Positions 34,764 to 42,672 of a DNA stretch of 64,000 nucleotides are shown one piece after another. The stretch comes from Gaiellasilicea sp963784895 (lineage in GTDB: Bacteria > Actinomycetota > Thermoleophilia > Gaiellales > Gaiellaceae), in the NCBI GenBank assembly GCA_963784895.1, contig CAWATM010000015.1, positions 16,528-80,527 on the forward strand, in the 5' to 3' direction. Both the position numbers and the translations under genes were made by a program. Each line of letters opens with the position of its first letter. Position 1 is the first letter of the stretch. Under the pieces are notes generated by a model. It made no database searches, was not told where the DNA came from, and saw only the letters and a program-made list of their open reading frames with translations.

Positions 34764-36051
34764 CGCCGCCGAAATAGTGGTGGGTGCCGGGCCAGTGCCG
34801 CACCTGGAGCCCGCTCGCCGCCAGCTCGTCGAGCGCCCGCTCGTCGACGCCGGGCTCGGCGTTGACGACCTCGCCGACGCGATGGAAGCGCGGCCGCTCG
34901 ACCGCTGCGACTGGATCGATCCGCTCGTCGAGGATCCCGGCTGCGACGCCGACGAGCGCGGTCCGCAGCCGGGTGCCGCCCGCGGAGCCGATCGCCAGCT
35001 CGAGTGTGTCGCCGAAGGCGAGCGTCGGCGCCATCATGCTCGCCATCCGCCCGCCCGGCTCGAGCGGCTCGTGGACGAGGTCGACCTCGCCGAGCATGCT
35101 GTTCAGCTGCGCGTCGAGCCCGGGGAGGAAGTCGCCCGTGCCGAGGCCGAGGCTCGACGTCAGCACGCAGGCGCAACCCTCGGCGTCGGCGGTGACGAGG
35201 TTTGTCGTGTGCCCGGACGCCGCCGGGCCCGTCAGTGCGGCGAGCAGGGCGTGCACGCGTGTGGTCTCGTCGAGTCCGCGGAGGCGGGGGAGTCGTGACA
35301 GTGCCTCCCGCACCCCTGAGATTCCACCGCGCGTGAGCACGCGCCGCCCCAGCCACCTCGCCTCGGCCGGCGCCTCCCAACGCGCCTCGTAGCGGGCCAG
35401 ATCGGCGGCGGTCACGGGTACGCCGTCGAACGCCGCGAGCAGCTCTGCGATCGAGCCCTCGTAGACGCTGTCGGCGCCCTCGTCGGCAAGCAGCTCGAGC
35501 GCGCGCGCAAGCCCCGGTTGGGCGAGCGTTTCACCGGTCTCGAGCAGCCGGCCCGCGGGCGCGTAGATCTGCTCGCCGTCGGGCTGCATCGTGAAGACCG
35601 GCCCGAGCATCGCGAGGCACGCGGCGTGGGCAGGCGGCATCACGACGCCTTCGCGAGCGAGCCGCAGCGCCGGCGCGACGAGCCGCGGCCAGGGCAGGCG
35701 GCCGAAGCGTTCGTGCAGCGCTCCGAGCCCCCGCGGGAGCCCCGGCACGGCGCACGTGCCTGGCCCCACTGCGTAGTGGACGAGCTCCTCGCCGAACGGC
35801 ACCCTCAGCTCGACCGGCGCGGCACCGGCGCCGGTGGGTACGTCGACGAAGCAGTCGAGGTTCCACGCCTCCTCGCCGTCCCAGTGGACCGCGTGGCCGC
35901 CGCCGAGGAGGCCCGTCATCACCGTTTCGGCGACGCACGAGGCGAGTGATGCGGCGACCGCCGCATCTGCGGCTGTTCCGCCCTCTTCGAGGATCTCGAT
36001 CCCGGCAGCCACAGTGGCGGGATGTCCGGCTGCGACACCGCGTGGAAGCAT
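34693..36051 (-). CDS. ggt: Gamma-glutamyltransferase family protein
   Basis: A 452-residue Ntn-hydrolase-family protein. The N-terminal part has GHPATVAAGIEILEEGGTAADAAVAASLASCVAE (about 9-42) and GGGHAVHWDG; the autoprocessing site is GHTTNLVTAD near 280, where the threonine becomes the nucleophile of the small subunit. Later come SLGLGTGDFLPGLDAQLNSMLGE and MMAPTLAF, as in GGT/cephalosporin acylase. It lacks a signal peptide and is shorter than the usual 550-580, so a cytosolic GGT-like hydrolase is likely. It is divergent from rpsO with 223 bases between. Confidence 0.88.
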   Translation of the reverse strand: MLPRGVAAGHPATVAAGIEILEEGGTAADAAVAASLASCVAETVMTGLLGGGHAVHWDGEEAWNLDCFVDVPTGAGAAPVELRVPFGEELVHYAVGPGTCAVPGLPRGLGALHERFGRLPWPRLVAPALRLAREGVVMPPAHAACLAMLGPVFTMQPDGEQIYAPAGRLLETGETLAQPGLARALELLADEGADSVYEGSIAELLAAFDGVPVTAADLARYEARWEAPAEARWLGRRVLTRGGISGVREALSRLPRLRGLDETTRVHALLAALTGPAASGHTTNLVTADAEGCACVLTSSLGLGTGDFLPGLDAQLNSMLGEVDLVHEPLEPGGRMASMMAPTLAFGDTLELAIGSAGGTRLRTALVGVAAGILDERIDPVAAVERPRFHRVGEVVNAEPGVDERALDELAASGLQVRHWPGTHHYFGGVSLIGTTGAAGDPRRSGHAATLP

Positions 36052-36187
36052 GGGCCGGAGGCTATCCGCCTCGATCTGCGACCACGTGCTCCGGCGCGCC
36101 GCCCGCGGGGCGTGGGCCGGCGGAACAGGACGGAGGGAGAGGCCGCCGACCGGAGCATCGCCAGGGCCGGCCAGAGTGCGTGGGTGC

Positions 36188-36274
36188 TACCCTAGTCGCG
36201 ACCGAGATCTCGGCCGGCCGTGTCTTCCTTCACGCCGCGCGGGGACTCCGGAGACCTCGACAGAAGGAGGCCAC
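36188..36274 (+). promoter_or_regulatory. rpsO promoter and leader
   Basis: TACCCT (36188-36193) is a candidate -10, which gives a leader of about 75 bases. The leader has a CCGAGATCTCGG palindrome (36202-36213) and a GC-rich fold before a strong SD AAGGAGG (36264-36270). S15 autoregulation through its leader is known in other bacteria; I cannot show a matching S15 site here. The rest of the 223-base divergent gap (36052-36187) shows nothing I can name. Confidence 0.4.
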
Positions 36275-36544
36275 ATGGCCCTCACCAAGGAAGTCAAGCA
36301 GGAGCTGATCGGGAAGCACGGCCGCAACGAGGCCGACACCGGCTCCCCTGAGGTTCAGATCGCGATGCTGACGCAGCGGATCAACGACCTCACCGAGCAC
36401 CTGCGCACGCATGCGAAGGACCACTACTCGCGGCGCGGGCTGCTCAAGCTCGTCGGCCGCCGGCGGCGGTTCCTGAACTACATGCAGAAGCACGACCTCG
36501 AGGGCTATCGCGCCCTCATCAAGGAGCTGGGCCTGAGGCGCTAG
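36275..36544 (+). CDS. rpsO: Ribosomal protein uS15
   Basis: An 89-residue protein that binds the central domain of 16S rRNA early in 30S assembly. The sequence is canonical: KQELIGKHGRNEADTGSPEVQIAMLTQRINDLTEHL, HAKDHYSRRGLLKLVGRRRRFLNYM and YRALIKELGLRR. The ATG has a perfect AAGGAGG four bases ahead. It is followed by pnp after a large hairpin, the same rpsO-pnp order as in many bacteria. Confidence 0.98.
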   Translation: MALTKEVKQELIGKHGRNEADTGSPEVQIAMLTQRINDLTEHLRTHAKDHYSRRGLLKLVGRRRRFLNYMQKHDLEGYRALIKELGLRR

Positions 36545-36554
36545 CTCTACCCCG

Positions 36555-36628
36555 GGAGAGTGGAAGCTTGGATGAGGCCTCTGCCAGGTCTGATCCAAAC
36601 TTCCACTCTCCACCAAGCAGAGTGGAGG
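36555..36628 (+). promoter_or_regulatory. rpsO-pnp intergenic hairpin with competing fold over the pnp ribosome binding site
   Basis: A 19-base arm (36555-36573, starting GGAGAGTGGAAG) pairs with 36593-36611 (ending CTTCCACTCTCC) with one mismatch and a 19-base loop. The 3-prime arm can instead pair downstream: TCCACTCT (36602-36609) with AGAGTGGA (36619-36626), which covers the pnp SD GGAGG (36624-36628). The long fold leaves the SD open, the short one hides it. RNase III and PNPase act on a similar stem in the Escherichia coli pnp leader. The folds are seen; the regulation is inferred. Confidence 0.85.
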
Positions 36629-36635
36629 ACATGGA

Positions 36636-39104
36636 ATGAGCACGGTACTGGGGCAGGTTGCCTCGACGTCCGTCGAGATCGGTGGCAAGGAGCTCACCTT
36701 CGAGACGGGCAAGTTCGCCAAGCAGGCGGACGGCGCAGTCGCCGTTCGCTCCGGCGACACAATGGTTCTGGCGACGGCCGTCGGCCGTCCCGAAGCGCGC
36801 GAGGGAGCGGACTTCTTCCCGCTCACCGTCGACGTCGAAGAGCGCGCGTACGCCGCGGGGAAGATCCCCGGCGGCTTCTTCAAGCGGGAGGGGCGCGCCA
36901 CCGAGCGCGCGACGCTGACCGCACGCATGATCGACCGCCCGATCCGGCCGCTCTGGCCGAAGGGCTTCCGCAACGAGGTGCAGGTGATCTGCACCGTCTT
37001 GTCGGCCGATCTCGTGACGCCGCACGACATCCTTTGCATCAACGGCGCCTCGGCGGCGCTGATGCTGTCGCCGCTGCCGTTCTTCGGGCCGGTCGGCGCA
37101 GTTCGGATCGGCCGGATCGACGGCGAGTTCGTCGTCAACCCGACCCACGAGCAGAACTTCGAGGAGTCGGCGCTCGACCTGATCGTCGTCGGCACGAAGG
37201 ACGGCCTGACGATGATCGAGGCCGGCGCGTCCGAGGTCTCCGAGGACGTGCTGCTCGACGCGTTCGAGCTCGCGCACCAGGAGATCCGCAAGCTCTGCGA
37301 GGCGCAGGAGGATCTGCGCCGCCAGGCAGGCAAGGCGAAGTGGCTGGACCTGGACGTCACCGCCGAGATCGAGAGCTCGCATGGCCACGCGATCTGGGAG
37401 CGGATCCAGCAGGACGGGATCCGCGAGGCCGCAGCGGTCGAGTCGGCGATCCTCGCCGAGCTCGCGCCGGAGCTGTCGATGGACTCCGGCGACGAGGACA
37501 TCCAGCGCCAGGTGCAGGTGAAGGCGAGCGTCGCGATGCTGCTCGAGAAGGGGCGGCTCGCTGCCGTCGAGGCCCCGGTGCGGGAGCAGTTCGAGTCCGA
37601 CCTGCGCGCCCTCACGGACGCCGAGGACGACTCGAAGGAGCTCAAGTCCGCAAAGCGGCACCTGCTCTTCGACCGGATCGTCGACACCGTCGAGCTGCCC
37701 TTCCCGGTCGGCCCGGCAACGGTCGACGGCGATGCGCCGTCCGTCAAGGACGCGCTGACGAAGAGCTACGTCAAGAAGGCGGCTGAGGCGATCTACAAGG
37801 ATCTCGTCCGCAAGAAGATCGCCATCGAGAAGCGCCGCCCCGACGGCCGCGCCACCGACGAGATCCGGCCGATCGAGTGCGAGGTGACGGTCAGTCCCCG
37901 CGCGCACGGCACCGGCCTCTTCCAGCGCGGGCAGACGCAGGTGCTCAGCCTGCTGACACTCGGCACCGCCAAGGAGGGCCAGCGGATCGACGACCTCTCG
38001 CTCGAGACGGATCGCCGCTTCATGCACCACTACAACTTCCCGCCCTACTCGGTTGGGGAGACAGGCTTCATGCGGGGCCCGAAGCGCCGTGACATCGGCC
38101 ACGGTGCGCTCGCGCAGCGGGCGCTCGAGGCGGTCATCCCGCCGGCCGAGGATTTCCCGTACACGATCCGCATCGTCTCGGAGACGCTGGAGTCGAACGG
38201 CTCCTCGTCGATGGGCTCGGTCTGCGGCTCGACGCTGGCGCTGATGGACGCGGGCGTTCCGATCACGGCGCCCGTCTCGGGCATCGCGATGGGCCTCGTC
38301 AAGGAGGGCGACGACTACGTCATCCTCACCGACATCCAGGGCGCGGAGGACCACCTGGGCGACATGGACTTCAAGGTCGCCGGCACGAGGGACGGGATCA
38401 CCGCGCTGCAGATGGACATCAAGATCACCGGGGTCACGCAGGAGATCATGCGCGGCGCCCTCGATCAGGCCAAGGAGGCCCGCACCTTCATCCTCGACCG
38501 GATGCTGGAGGCGCTGCCCGAGGCCCGGACGGAGCTGGCGGCCCACGCGCCGCGGATCTCCTCGATCCAGATCAACCCGGACTTCATCGGGATGGTGATC
38601 GGCAAGGGCGGCGAGACGATTCGCTCGCTCGAGTCGGAGTACGACGTCCAGATCGACATCGAGGAGGACGGCACGATCCTCGTCTACGCGACCGAGGGCA
38701 CGAAGGCGGACGCGGCGATCGGTGCGATCGCGGCCCTGACCAAGGAGCCCGAGGTGGGGGACACCTTCACCGGCAAGGTCGTGAAGACGACGCAGTTCGG
38801 CGCCTTCGTCGAGCTGAAGAAGGGCACCGACGGCCTGCTCCACGTGTCGAACGTGGGCCCGGGCCGGGTCGCGCACATCGAGGACGTGATGTCGCGCGGC
38901 GACGTCGTCGACGTGGTCGTGCAGGAAGTGGACAAGGCGCGTGGCCGGATCGGCCTCAAGCTCGTCCACAAGCACGAGGACGGACGGCTCGTCGAGCCGG
39001 AGGAGCTGATCGAGCGGGCGAAGAACGCGCCGCCGCGGCCTCCGGAGGAGGAGCGCCCGCGCCGCGACGGCGGCCGGGGCGGCCGCGACCGCGGCCCCAG
39101 GTAG
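36636..39104 (+). CDS. pnp: Polyribonucleotide nucleotidyltransferase
   Basis: An 822-residue phosphorolytic 3-prime exoribonuclease. Two RNase PH cores are present: the first with DTMVLATAVGRPEAREGADFFPL and RPLWPKGFRNEVQVICTVLS, the second with FQRGQTQVLSLLTLGT, NFPPYSVGETGFMRGPKRRDIGHG and SSSMGSVCGSTLALMDAGVPI. A KH domain (about 643-700, IGMVIGKGGETIRSLESEYDVQI) and an S1 domain (about 705-780) follow, then a basic glycine-arginine tail. The actinobacterial enzyme is longer than the roughly 710-residue enteric one. ATG 36636 has GGAGG seven bases ahead, inside a switchable hairpin. A 14-pair terminator follows. Confidence 0.97.
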   Translation: MSTVLGQVASTSVEIGGKELTFETGKFAKQADGAVAVRSGDTMVLATAVGRPEAREGADFFPLTVDVEERAYAAGKIPGGFFKREGRATERATLTARMIDRPIRPLWPKGFRNEVQVICTVLSADLVTPHDILCINGASAALMLSPLPFFGPVGAVRIGRIDGEFVVNPTHEQNFEESALDLIVVGTKDGLTMIEAGASEVSEDVLLDAFELAHQEIRKLCEAQEDLRRQAGKAKWLDLDVTAEIESSHGHAIWERIQQDGIREAAAVESAILAELAPELSMDSGDEDIQRQVQVKASVAMLLEKGRLAAVEAPVREQFESDLRALTDAEDDSKELKSAKRHLLFDRIVDTVELPFPVGPATVDGDAPSVKDALTKSYVKKAAEAIYKDLVRKKIAIEKRRPDGRATDEIRPIECEVTVSPRAHGTGLFQRGQTQVLSLLTLGTAKEGQRIDDLSLETDRRFMHHYNFPPYSVGETGFMRGPKRRDIGHGALAQRALEAVIPPAEDFPYTIRIVSETLESNGSSSMGSVCGSTLALMDAGVPITAPVSGIAMGLVKEGDDYVILTDIQGAEDHLGDMDFKVAGTRDGITALQMDIKITGVTQEIMRGALDQAKEARTFILDRMLEALPEARTELAAHAPRISSIQINPDFIGMVIGKGGETIRSLESEYDVQIDIEEDGTILVYATEGTKADAAIGAIAALTKEPEVGDTFTGKVVKTTQFGAFVELKKGTDGLLHVSNVGPGRVAHIEDVMSRGDVVDVVVQEVDKARGRIGLKLVHKHEDGRLVEPEELIERAKNAPPRPPEEERPRRDGGRGGRDRGPR

Positions 39105-39114
39105 CTCTCTCGCA

Positions 39115-39177
39115 GGGTCGGGATCCGCAGGAGCGGATCCCGACCCGCGCAAACCCCTGAAGCCGGAGGGCGGCTTC
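39115..39177. terminator. Double hairpin between convergent pnp and the methyltransferase gene
   Basis: GGGTCGGGATCCGC (39115-39128) and GCGGATCCCGACCC (39133-39146) form a perfect 14-pair stem with loop AGGA. A second perfect stem, GAAGCCG (39159-39165) with CGGCTTC (39171-39177), follows. Neither has a U-tract. They lie between genes that face each other and so probably end transcripts from both sides. Confidence 0.8.
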
Positions 39178-39243
39178 GCCGCGCTCCGGGCGCGGTTGCG
39201 ATCGCGACAAGGAGCGACCCGCGGCGACGAGAGCCGCCCCTCG

Positions 39244-40686
39244 TCAGTTCGCCGCGAGGAAGCCGGTCTCGAGCATGCCGCGCACGAGCGTGGCAGCGCG
39301 GGGCAGCGCCTCCTCGCCGAGCGAGGCCGTGACGGCCTCGCGGGCGGTTCGGGTGCCGTCGAGCGCGCGCAGCAGGCGCAGCGTCTGCTCGTCGACGTCG
39401 GCCTTGAAGCCGAGCCCTTCCTCGAGCTGCAGCGCCGACCGGACCACGCTCCAGCCCTCGCGCGGCTCTACCACCTGCTCGAAGCGCGCCGCCTCTGCAA
39501 GCGCGAGCGGCAGGTCGAGCGCTGCGTCTTCGCCGGCGGTCGTCGCATCGACGCCCGCGAACATCCGCAGCAGGTGGGCGGACGCGGGCTCGAGCGGCCG
39601 CGGCGGCAGGCTCGCGCCGCGTGTCCAGTTGCCGCCGCCGTCACGGCGCCGCAGCACGAGCGCGCCATACGCAAGCGCCTCGATCCCCTGCTCGCGGTAG
39701 TACGCCGTCCAGCGGTCGAGCGCCGCCCCGAACGCTTCCGGCCCGTCAACGGCGTCCCGCGTCCACGCGGCTGCGTTCGAAAGCGGGTCGTCGGTCGTGG
39801 TGTGGAGGATCCAGGCGTCGCAGCCCGATCCGGCGAGCCACTCGCGCGGGCGAATGGCCGGGTCGTCGCCCGCCTGGGCCCAGCTCGCCATCAGCGTCGC
39901 AAAGCCGCCGTGCTCGAGTCGGGCGGGCAGCCCGCGCGCGAGCAGCTCACTGACCCGGTCGCCGGGGAGGCCGCTGTCGCGGAACGTGAACTCTGCGTCC
40001 GGGGAGACGACGTAGGGCGGGTTGCAGACGATGCAGCCGAAGCGCTCGTCCCCGACCGGCTCGAGGAGGCTTCCCTGCCGGAGCTCGACGTTCGCGACCC
40101 CGTTCAGAGCGAGGTTGAACGCCGCGACGGCGAGCGCGCGGGGGTTGACGTCCGTGGCGACCACGTCTCCGGCGTGGCGGGAGAGGAGGAGCGACTGGAT
40201 CCCGTTCCCCGTGCCGACGTCGAGCGCCCGCTCGACCTCCTGCCTGATCGTCAGGTGGGCGAGCACCGCGGACGGGCGGTGCACGCCCGCAACCCGGTCG
40301 GCTCCCTCGACGTCCAGGCGGTCGGAGGCGACGAGGAGGTCGTCGTGCGGGACGACCCGGACGAGTCCGCGCAGATGTCCATCCCGCCGCTCGGCGACTC
40401 CCGCCTCGACCAGGAGCGGCGCGAGCCCGTCCACGGGCACGTCGTCGCCGAGGAGAAGAAGCGCGATCAGGGTCGAGAGGCGGTCCGGCTCGGCGGCCAG
40501 CCGGCGCCGGTAGACCTCGAGGTCGACGTGCGTGAAGAGCGGCTCGCCGCTCGTGTGCAGGCGCCGCGCGATCCCGGCCCCCGTGTACCCCGCGGCCGCG
40601 AACTCCTCCCGGAGTCGCGCCGCGGTCCCGGCCGCCGGCGGGACGGGCGGCGGCTTCAGATCTTGACGTTCTTCGACAGGTCCCAA
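39244..40686 (-). CDS. Class I SAM-dependent methyltransferase with NPPY motif
   Basis: A 480-residue methyltransferase. The SAM-binding motif ALDVGTGNGIQSLLLSRHAGDVVATDVNPRALAVAAFNL is at about 153-190 and FGCIVCNPPYVVSP near 225 is the NPPY catalytic motif of N-methyltransferases acting on bases or glutamine. A wing-like N-terminal domain (1-130) and a helical C-terminal domain (350-480) flank it, an architecture common in Actinomycetota. The TTG at 40686 is the only start before the frame closes and overlaps the hcp gene by 31 bases, so it is probably translated by coupling with hcp. Target unknown. Confidence 0.8.
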   Translation of the reverse strand: MGPVEERQDLKPPPVPPAAGTAARLREEFAAAGYTGAGIARRLHTSGEPLFTHVDLEVYRRRLAAEPDRLSTLIALLLLGDDVPVDGLAPLLVEAGVAERRDGHLRGLVRVVPHDDLLVASDRLDVEGADRVAGVHRPSAVLAHLTIRQEVERALDVGTGNGIQSLLLSRHAGDVVATDVNPRALAVAAFNLALNGVANVELRQGSLLEPVGDERFGCIVCNPPYVVSPDAEFTFRDSGLPGDRVSELLARGLPARLEHGGFATLMASWAQAGDDPAIRPREWLAGSGCDAWILHTTTDDPLSNAAAWTRDAVDGPEAFGAALDRWTAYYREQGIEALAYGALVLRRRDGGGNWTRGASLPPRPLEPASAHLLRMFAGVDATTAGEDAALDLPLALAEAARFEQVVEPREGWSVVRSALQLEEGLGFKADVDEQTLRLLRALDGTRTAREAVTASLGEEALPRAATLVRGMLETGFLAAN

Positions 40687-41141
40687 CCGGCGTGCACCGG
40701 CGCGTCGAGAGAGCCGTCCGCCTTCTGCGGCTTGTAGTCGTACGAGAGCTTGACGAAGTTGAGCGAGAAGGCGTCGTGTGGCTCGCTCTCACCCTCGCCA
40801 GAGCCAAGCGCATAGGCGGAGACGAGCACGTCGTTCAGCTTGATGATCAGGTACTCCTGCTGTGAGCCGCCGGCCTTGCGGACGGTCAGGATCGCCTGCT
40901 TGATGTGCTTGCCCTGCGCGCAGCTCAGGAAGAGCTGCGGCGATGCCTTGGTCGTCCGCGCGGTGAAGGAGAAGTCGCTCATCTGCACCTTGCCGGCGCC
41001 GCCGCCTCCGCCGCTGCCGGAGGAGCCGCTCTGCGTCTCGCCGAAGCTGAACGAGAGCACGTCGATCTCACCCTTGTGCTTCGAGTCCTTGCTTTCGCCC
41101 GAGATCCCGTCGAGCTTGAGGAAGTAGTCGATCGCGGCCAT
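40656..41141 (-). CDS. hcp: Hcp1-family tube protein, orphan
   Basis: A 161-residue Hcp-fold protein. It starts MAAIDYFLKLDGISGESKDSKHKGEIDVLSFSFG, has the glycine-rich loop GSSGSGGGGGAGKVQMSDFSF (about 39-59), FLSCAQGKHIKQAILTVRKAGGSQQEYLIIKLNDVLVSAY and the end YKPQKADGSLDAPVHAGWDLSKNVKI, all close to Hcp1 of type VI secretion. Hcp hexamers stack into tubes that carry effectors. No other type VI gene (VipA/B, TssM, ClpV, VgrG) is near and the organism appears to be an actinobacterium, so it is an orphan with an unknown role. SD AAGGGGG lies just before the ATG. Confidence 0.92.
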   Translation of the reverse strand: MAAIDYFLKLDGISGESKDSKHKGEIDVLSFSFGETQSGSSGSGGGGGAGKVQMSDFSFTARTTKASPQLFLSCAQGKHIKQAILTVRKAGGSQQEYLIIKLNDVLVSAYALGSGEGESEPHDAFSLNFVKLSYDYKPQKADGSLDAPVHAGWDLSKNVKI

Positions 41142-41190
41142 GTTCCCCCCTTGCTGCGGGGACCTAAGTACGAACGGCGCCCGATGTCAA
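41142..41190 (-). promoter_or_regulatory. hcp promoter region (minus strand)
   Basis: On the minus strand a perfect -35 TTGACA occupies 41185-41190. The -10 is poor: TTAGGT, 17 bases on, or TACTTA, 15 bases on. A strong purine SD (AAGGGGGG) precedes the ATG. Unlike most genes here, hcp has a normal leader of about 20-30 bases. Confidence 0.5.
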
Positions 41191-41224
41191 GCGCACGGCA
41201 CCTTTTCGGTTCAGGGCGCGAAGC

Positions 41225-41230
41225 TAGGAT
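41225..41230 (+). promoter_or_regulatory. -10 element TAGGAT, leaderless promoter of the M16 peptidase gene
   Basis: TAGGAT ends seven bases before the ATG at 41238 with no Shine-Dalgarno. It shares a 97-base gap with the divergent hcp promoter. Confidence 0.5.
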
Positions 41231-41237
41231 CGCTGGC

Positions 41238-42524
41238 ATGCAGGCCTACGAGCTCTCGACGCTCCCGACCGGCGAGCGGGTGATCACCGAGCACGTCCCG
41301 AGCGTGCGCTCCGTCTCGTTCGGCTTCTGGATCGGCACCGGCTCGCGCGACGAGACCGACGCGCGGGCGGGGGTCTCGCACTTCATCGAGCACCTGCTCT
41401 TCAAGGGCACGAGCACGCATTCCGCCCAGGAGATCGCGGAGATCTTCGACGGCCTCGGCGGCGAGCTGAATGCGGCGACCTCCCGCGAGACGACCCTCGT
41501 CTACGCCCGGGTTCCGGACGACCGGCTCGAGCCCGCGCTCGACGTGATGGCGGGCATGGTCTACGACCCCGCCTTCGTCGACATCGACTCCGAGCGCGAG
41601 GTCGTGCTCGAGGAGATCGCAATGGTCGACGACAACCCGCAGGACCTCGTCCACGACGTCGTCGCCGAGGCAGTCTTCGGCGGTCATCCGATCGGCAGGC
41701 CCGTGATCGGCCGCTCCGAGGTGATCTCGACCGTGAGCAGGAAGGCGCTGACCGTCTACCACCGGGCCGCCTACGCCGCCGACAACATCGTCGTCGCAGC
41801 CGCGGGCAACGTCAGCCACGAACGGGTGGTCGAGCTGCTCGGCGCGCGGCTGCCTTCGACCGACCCGAGCGGGCGCCGCGCGCGCAAGCCGTTCGGACGT
41901 GTACCGCCGCCCGGCTACCGCTTCCTGCGCAAGCCGACCGAGCAGTACCACGTCTGCCTCGGGGCGCCCGGGATCTCACGCCGCGACGAGCGCCGCTTCG
42001 CTGCGTCCCTGCTGGACTCGATCCTCGGCGGCTCCGCCTCGTCGCGCCTCTTCCAGGAGATCCGCGAGAAGCGCGGCATGGCCTATTCGGTCTACAGCTT
42101 CGCGTCCCAGTACTCCGACTCGGGCCAGGTCGGGCTCTACGTCGGCACGCGCGAGGAGAACCTCGTCGAGTGCTTCGAGATCGTCGCGCGGGAGCTCGCG
42201 GACGTCGCGGCCGGGAACGTGCGGCCGGGCGAGCTCGAGCGTGCCCAGGAAAACCTGAAGGGACGGATGCTGCTCTCGCTCGAGTCGACCTCGAACCGGA
42301 TGAGCCGGCTCGGCAAGTCGCTGCTCACCGACACGGAGCTGCTCTCGCTCGACGAGCTCGTCGCCCGGGTAGAGGCAGTCACGGCGGACGACGTCGCCGA
42401 GCTCGCCGCTGAACTGCTGCGGCTCGACCGGCTCTCCGCCGCGGGGATCGGGCCGTCCGAGTCTCGCTTTCGGGCTGCGATCGAGCGCGTCAATCCGGCG
42501 CTCGTGGAGCGCGCCGCGGCGTGA
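41238..42524 (+). CDS. M16-family zinc peptidase (processing-peptidase type)
   Basis: A 428-residue inverzincin peptidase. The zinc motif HFIEHLLFKGT (HxxEH) is at about 49-59, and the third ligand lies in the conserved VVLEEIAMVDDNPQD near 125 (glutamate). The C-terminal half carries EIREKRGMAYSVYSFASQYSDSGQVGLYVGT, the R/Y substrate-binding segment. The family includes mitochondrial processing peptidase beta and bacterial YmxG, usually encoded right after pnp as here. Its substrate in bacteria is unknown. Cytosolic, because no signal peptide is seen. The start follows a leaderless-type -10. Confidence 0.93.
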   Translation: MQAYELSTLPTGERVITEHVPSVRSVSFGFWIGTGSRDETDARAGVSHFIEHLLFKGTSTHSAQEIAEIFDGLGGELNAATSRETTLVYARVPDDRLEPALDVMAGMVYDPAFVDIDSEREVVLEEIAMVDDNPQDLVHDVVAEAVFGGHPIGRPVIGRSEVISTVSRKALTVYHRAAYAADNIVVAAAGNVSHERVVELLGARLPSTDPSGRRARKPFGRVPPPGYRFLRKPTEQYHVCLGAPGISRRDERRFAASLLDSILGGSASSRLFQEIREKRGMAYSVYSFASQYSDSGQVGLYVGTREENLVECFEIVARELADVAAGNVRPGELERAQENLKGRMLLSLESTSNRMSRLGKSLLTDTELLSLDELVARVEAVTADDVAELAAELLRLDRLSAAGIGPSESRFRAAIERVNPALVERAAA

Positions 42525-42620
42525 ACTCGCTCACGTACCTGGGGCGCCGCTCGCGCTGCGTAGGCCGGAGGCACAGTACGGCGGTACGGGCCGCCGGCTG
42601 GAGCGGCGCGAGCGGCGCCA

Positions 42621-42662
42621 GCCTCTCGCGGAGCCCGGCTCTGCCGGGCGGGAGCGAGAGGC
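42621..42662 (+). promoter_or_regulatory. Nested hairpin upstream of dapB
   Basis: GCCTCTCGC (42621-42629) pairs with GCGAGAGGC (42654-42662), and inside them CCCGGC (42634-42639) pairs with GCCGGG (42643-42648) around a TCT loop. The fold ends ten bases before the dapB GTG. It may end M16 transcripts or shape the dapB leader; there is no U-tract. The rest of 42525-42620 shows only short GC-rich repeats. Confidence 0.6.
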
Positions 42663-42672
42663 GGCCAGGGAC

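Noticed and set aside
19922..39162. Ten-base ACCCCTGAAG shared by two convergent gaps (19922-19931 and 39153-39162) as a repeat family
   Set aside because: Only two copies and short; the flanks do not match, so chance is enough.
42525..42672. Stem-rich gap before dapB as a tRNA or lysine riboswitch
   Set aside because: No cloverleaf, T-loop or CCA pattern, and far too short and unlike the lysine riboswitch core. Only the hairpin is reported.
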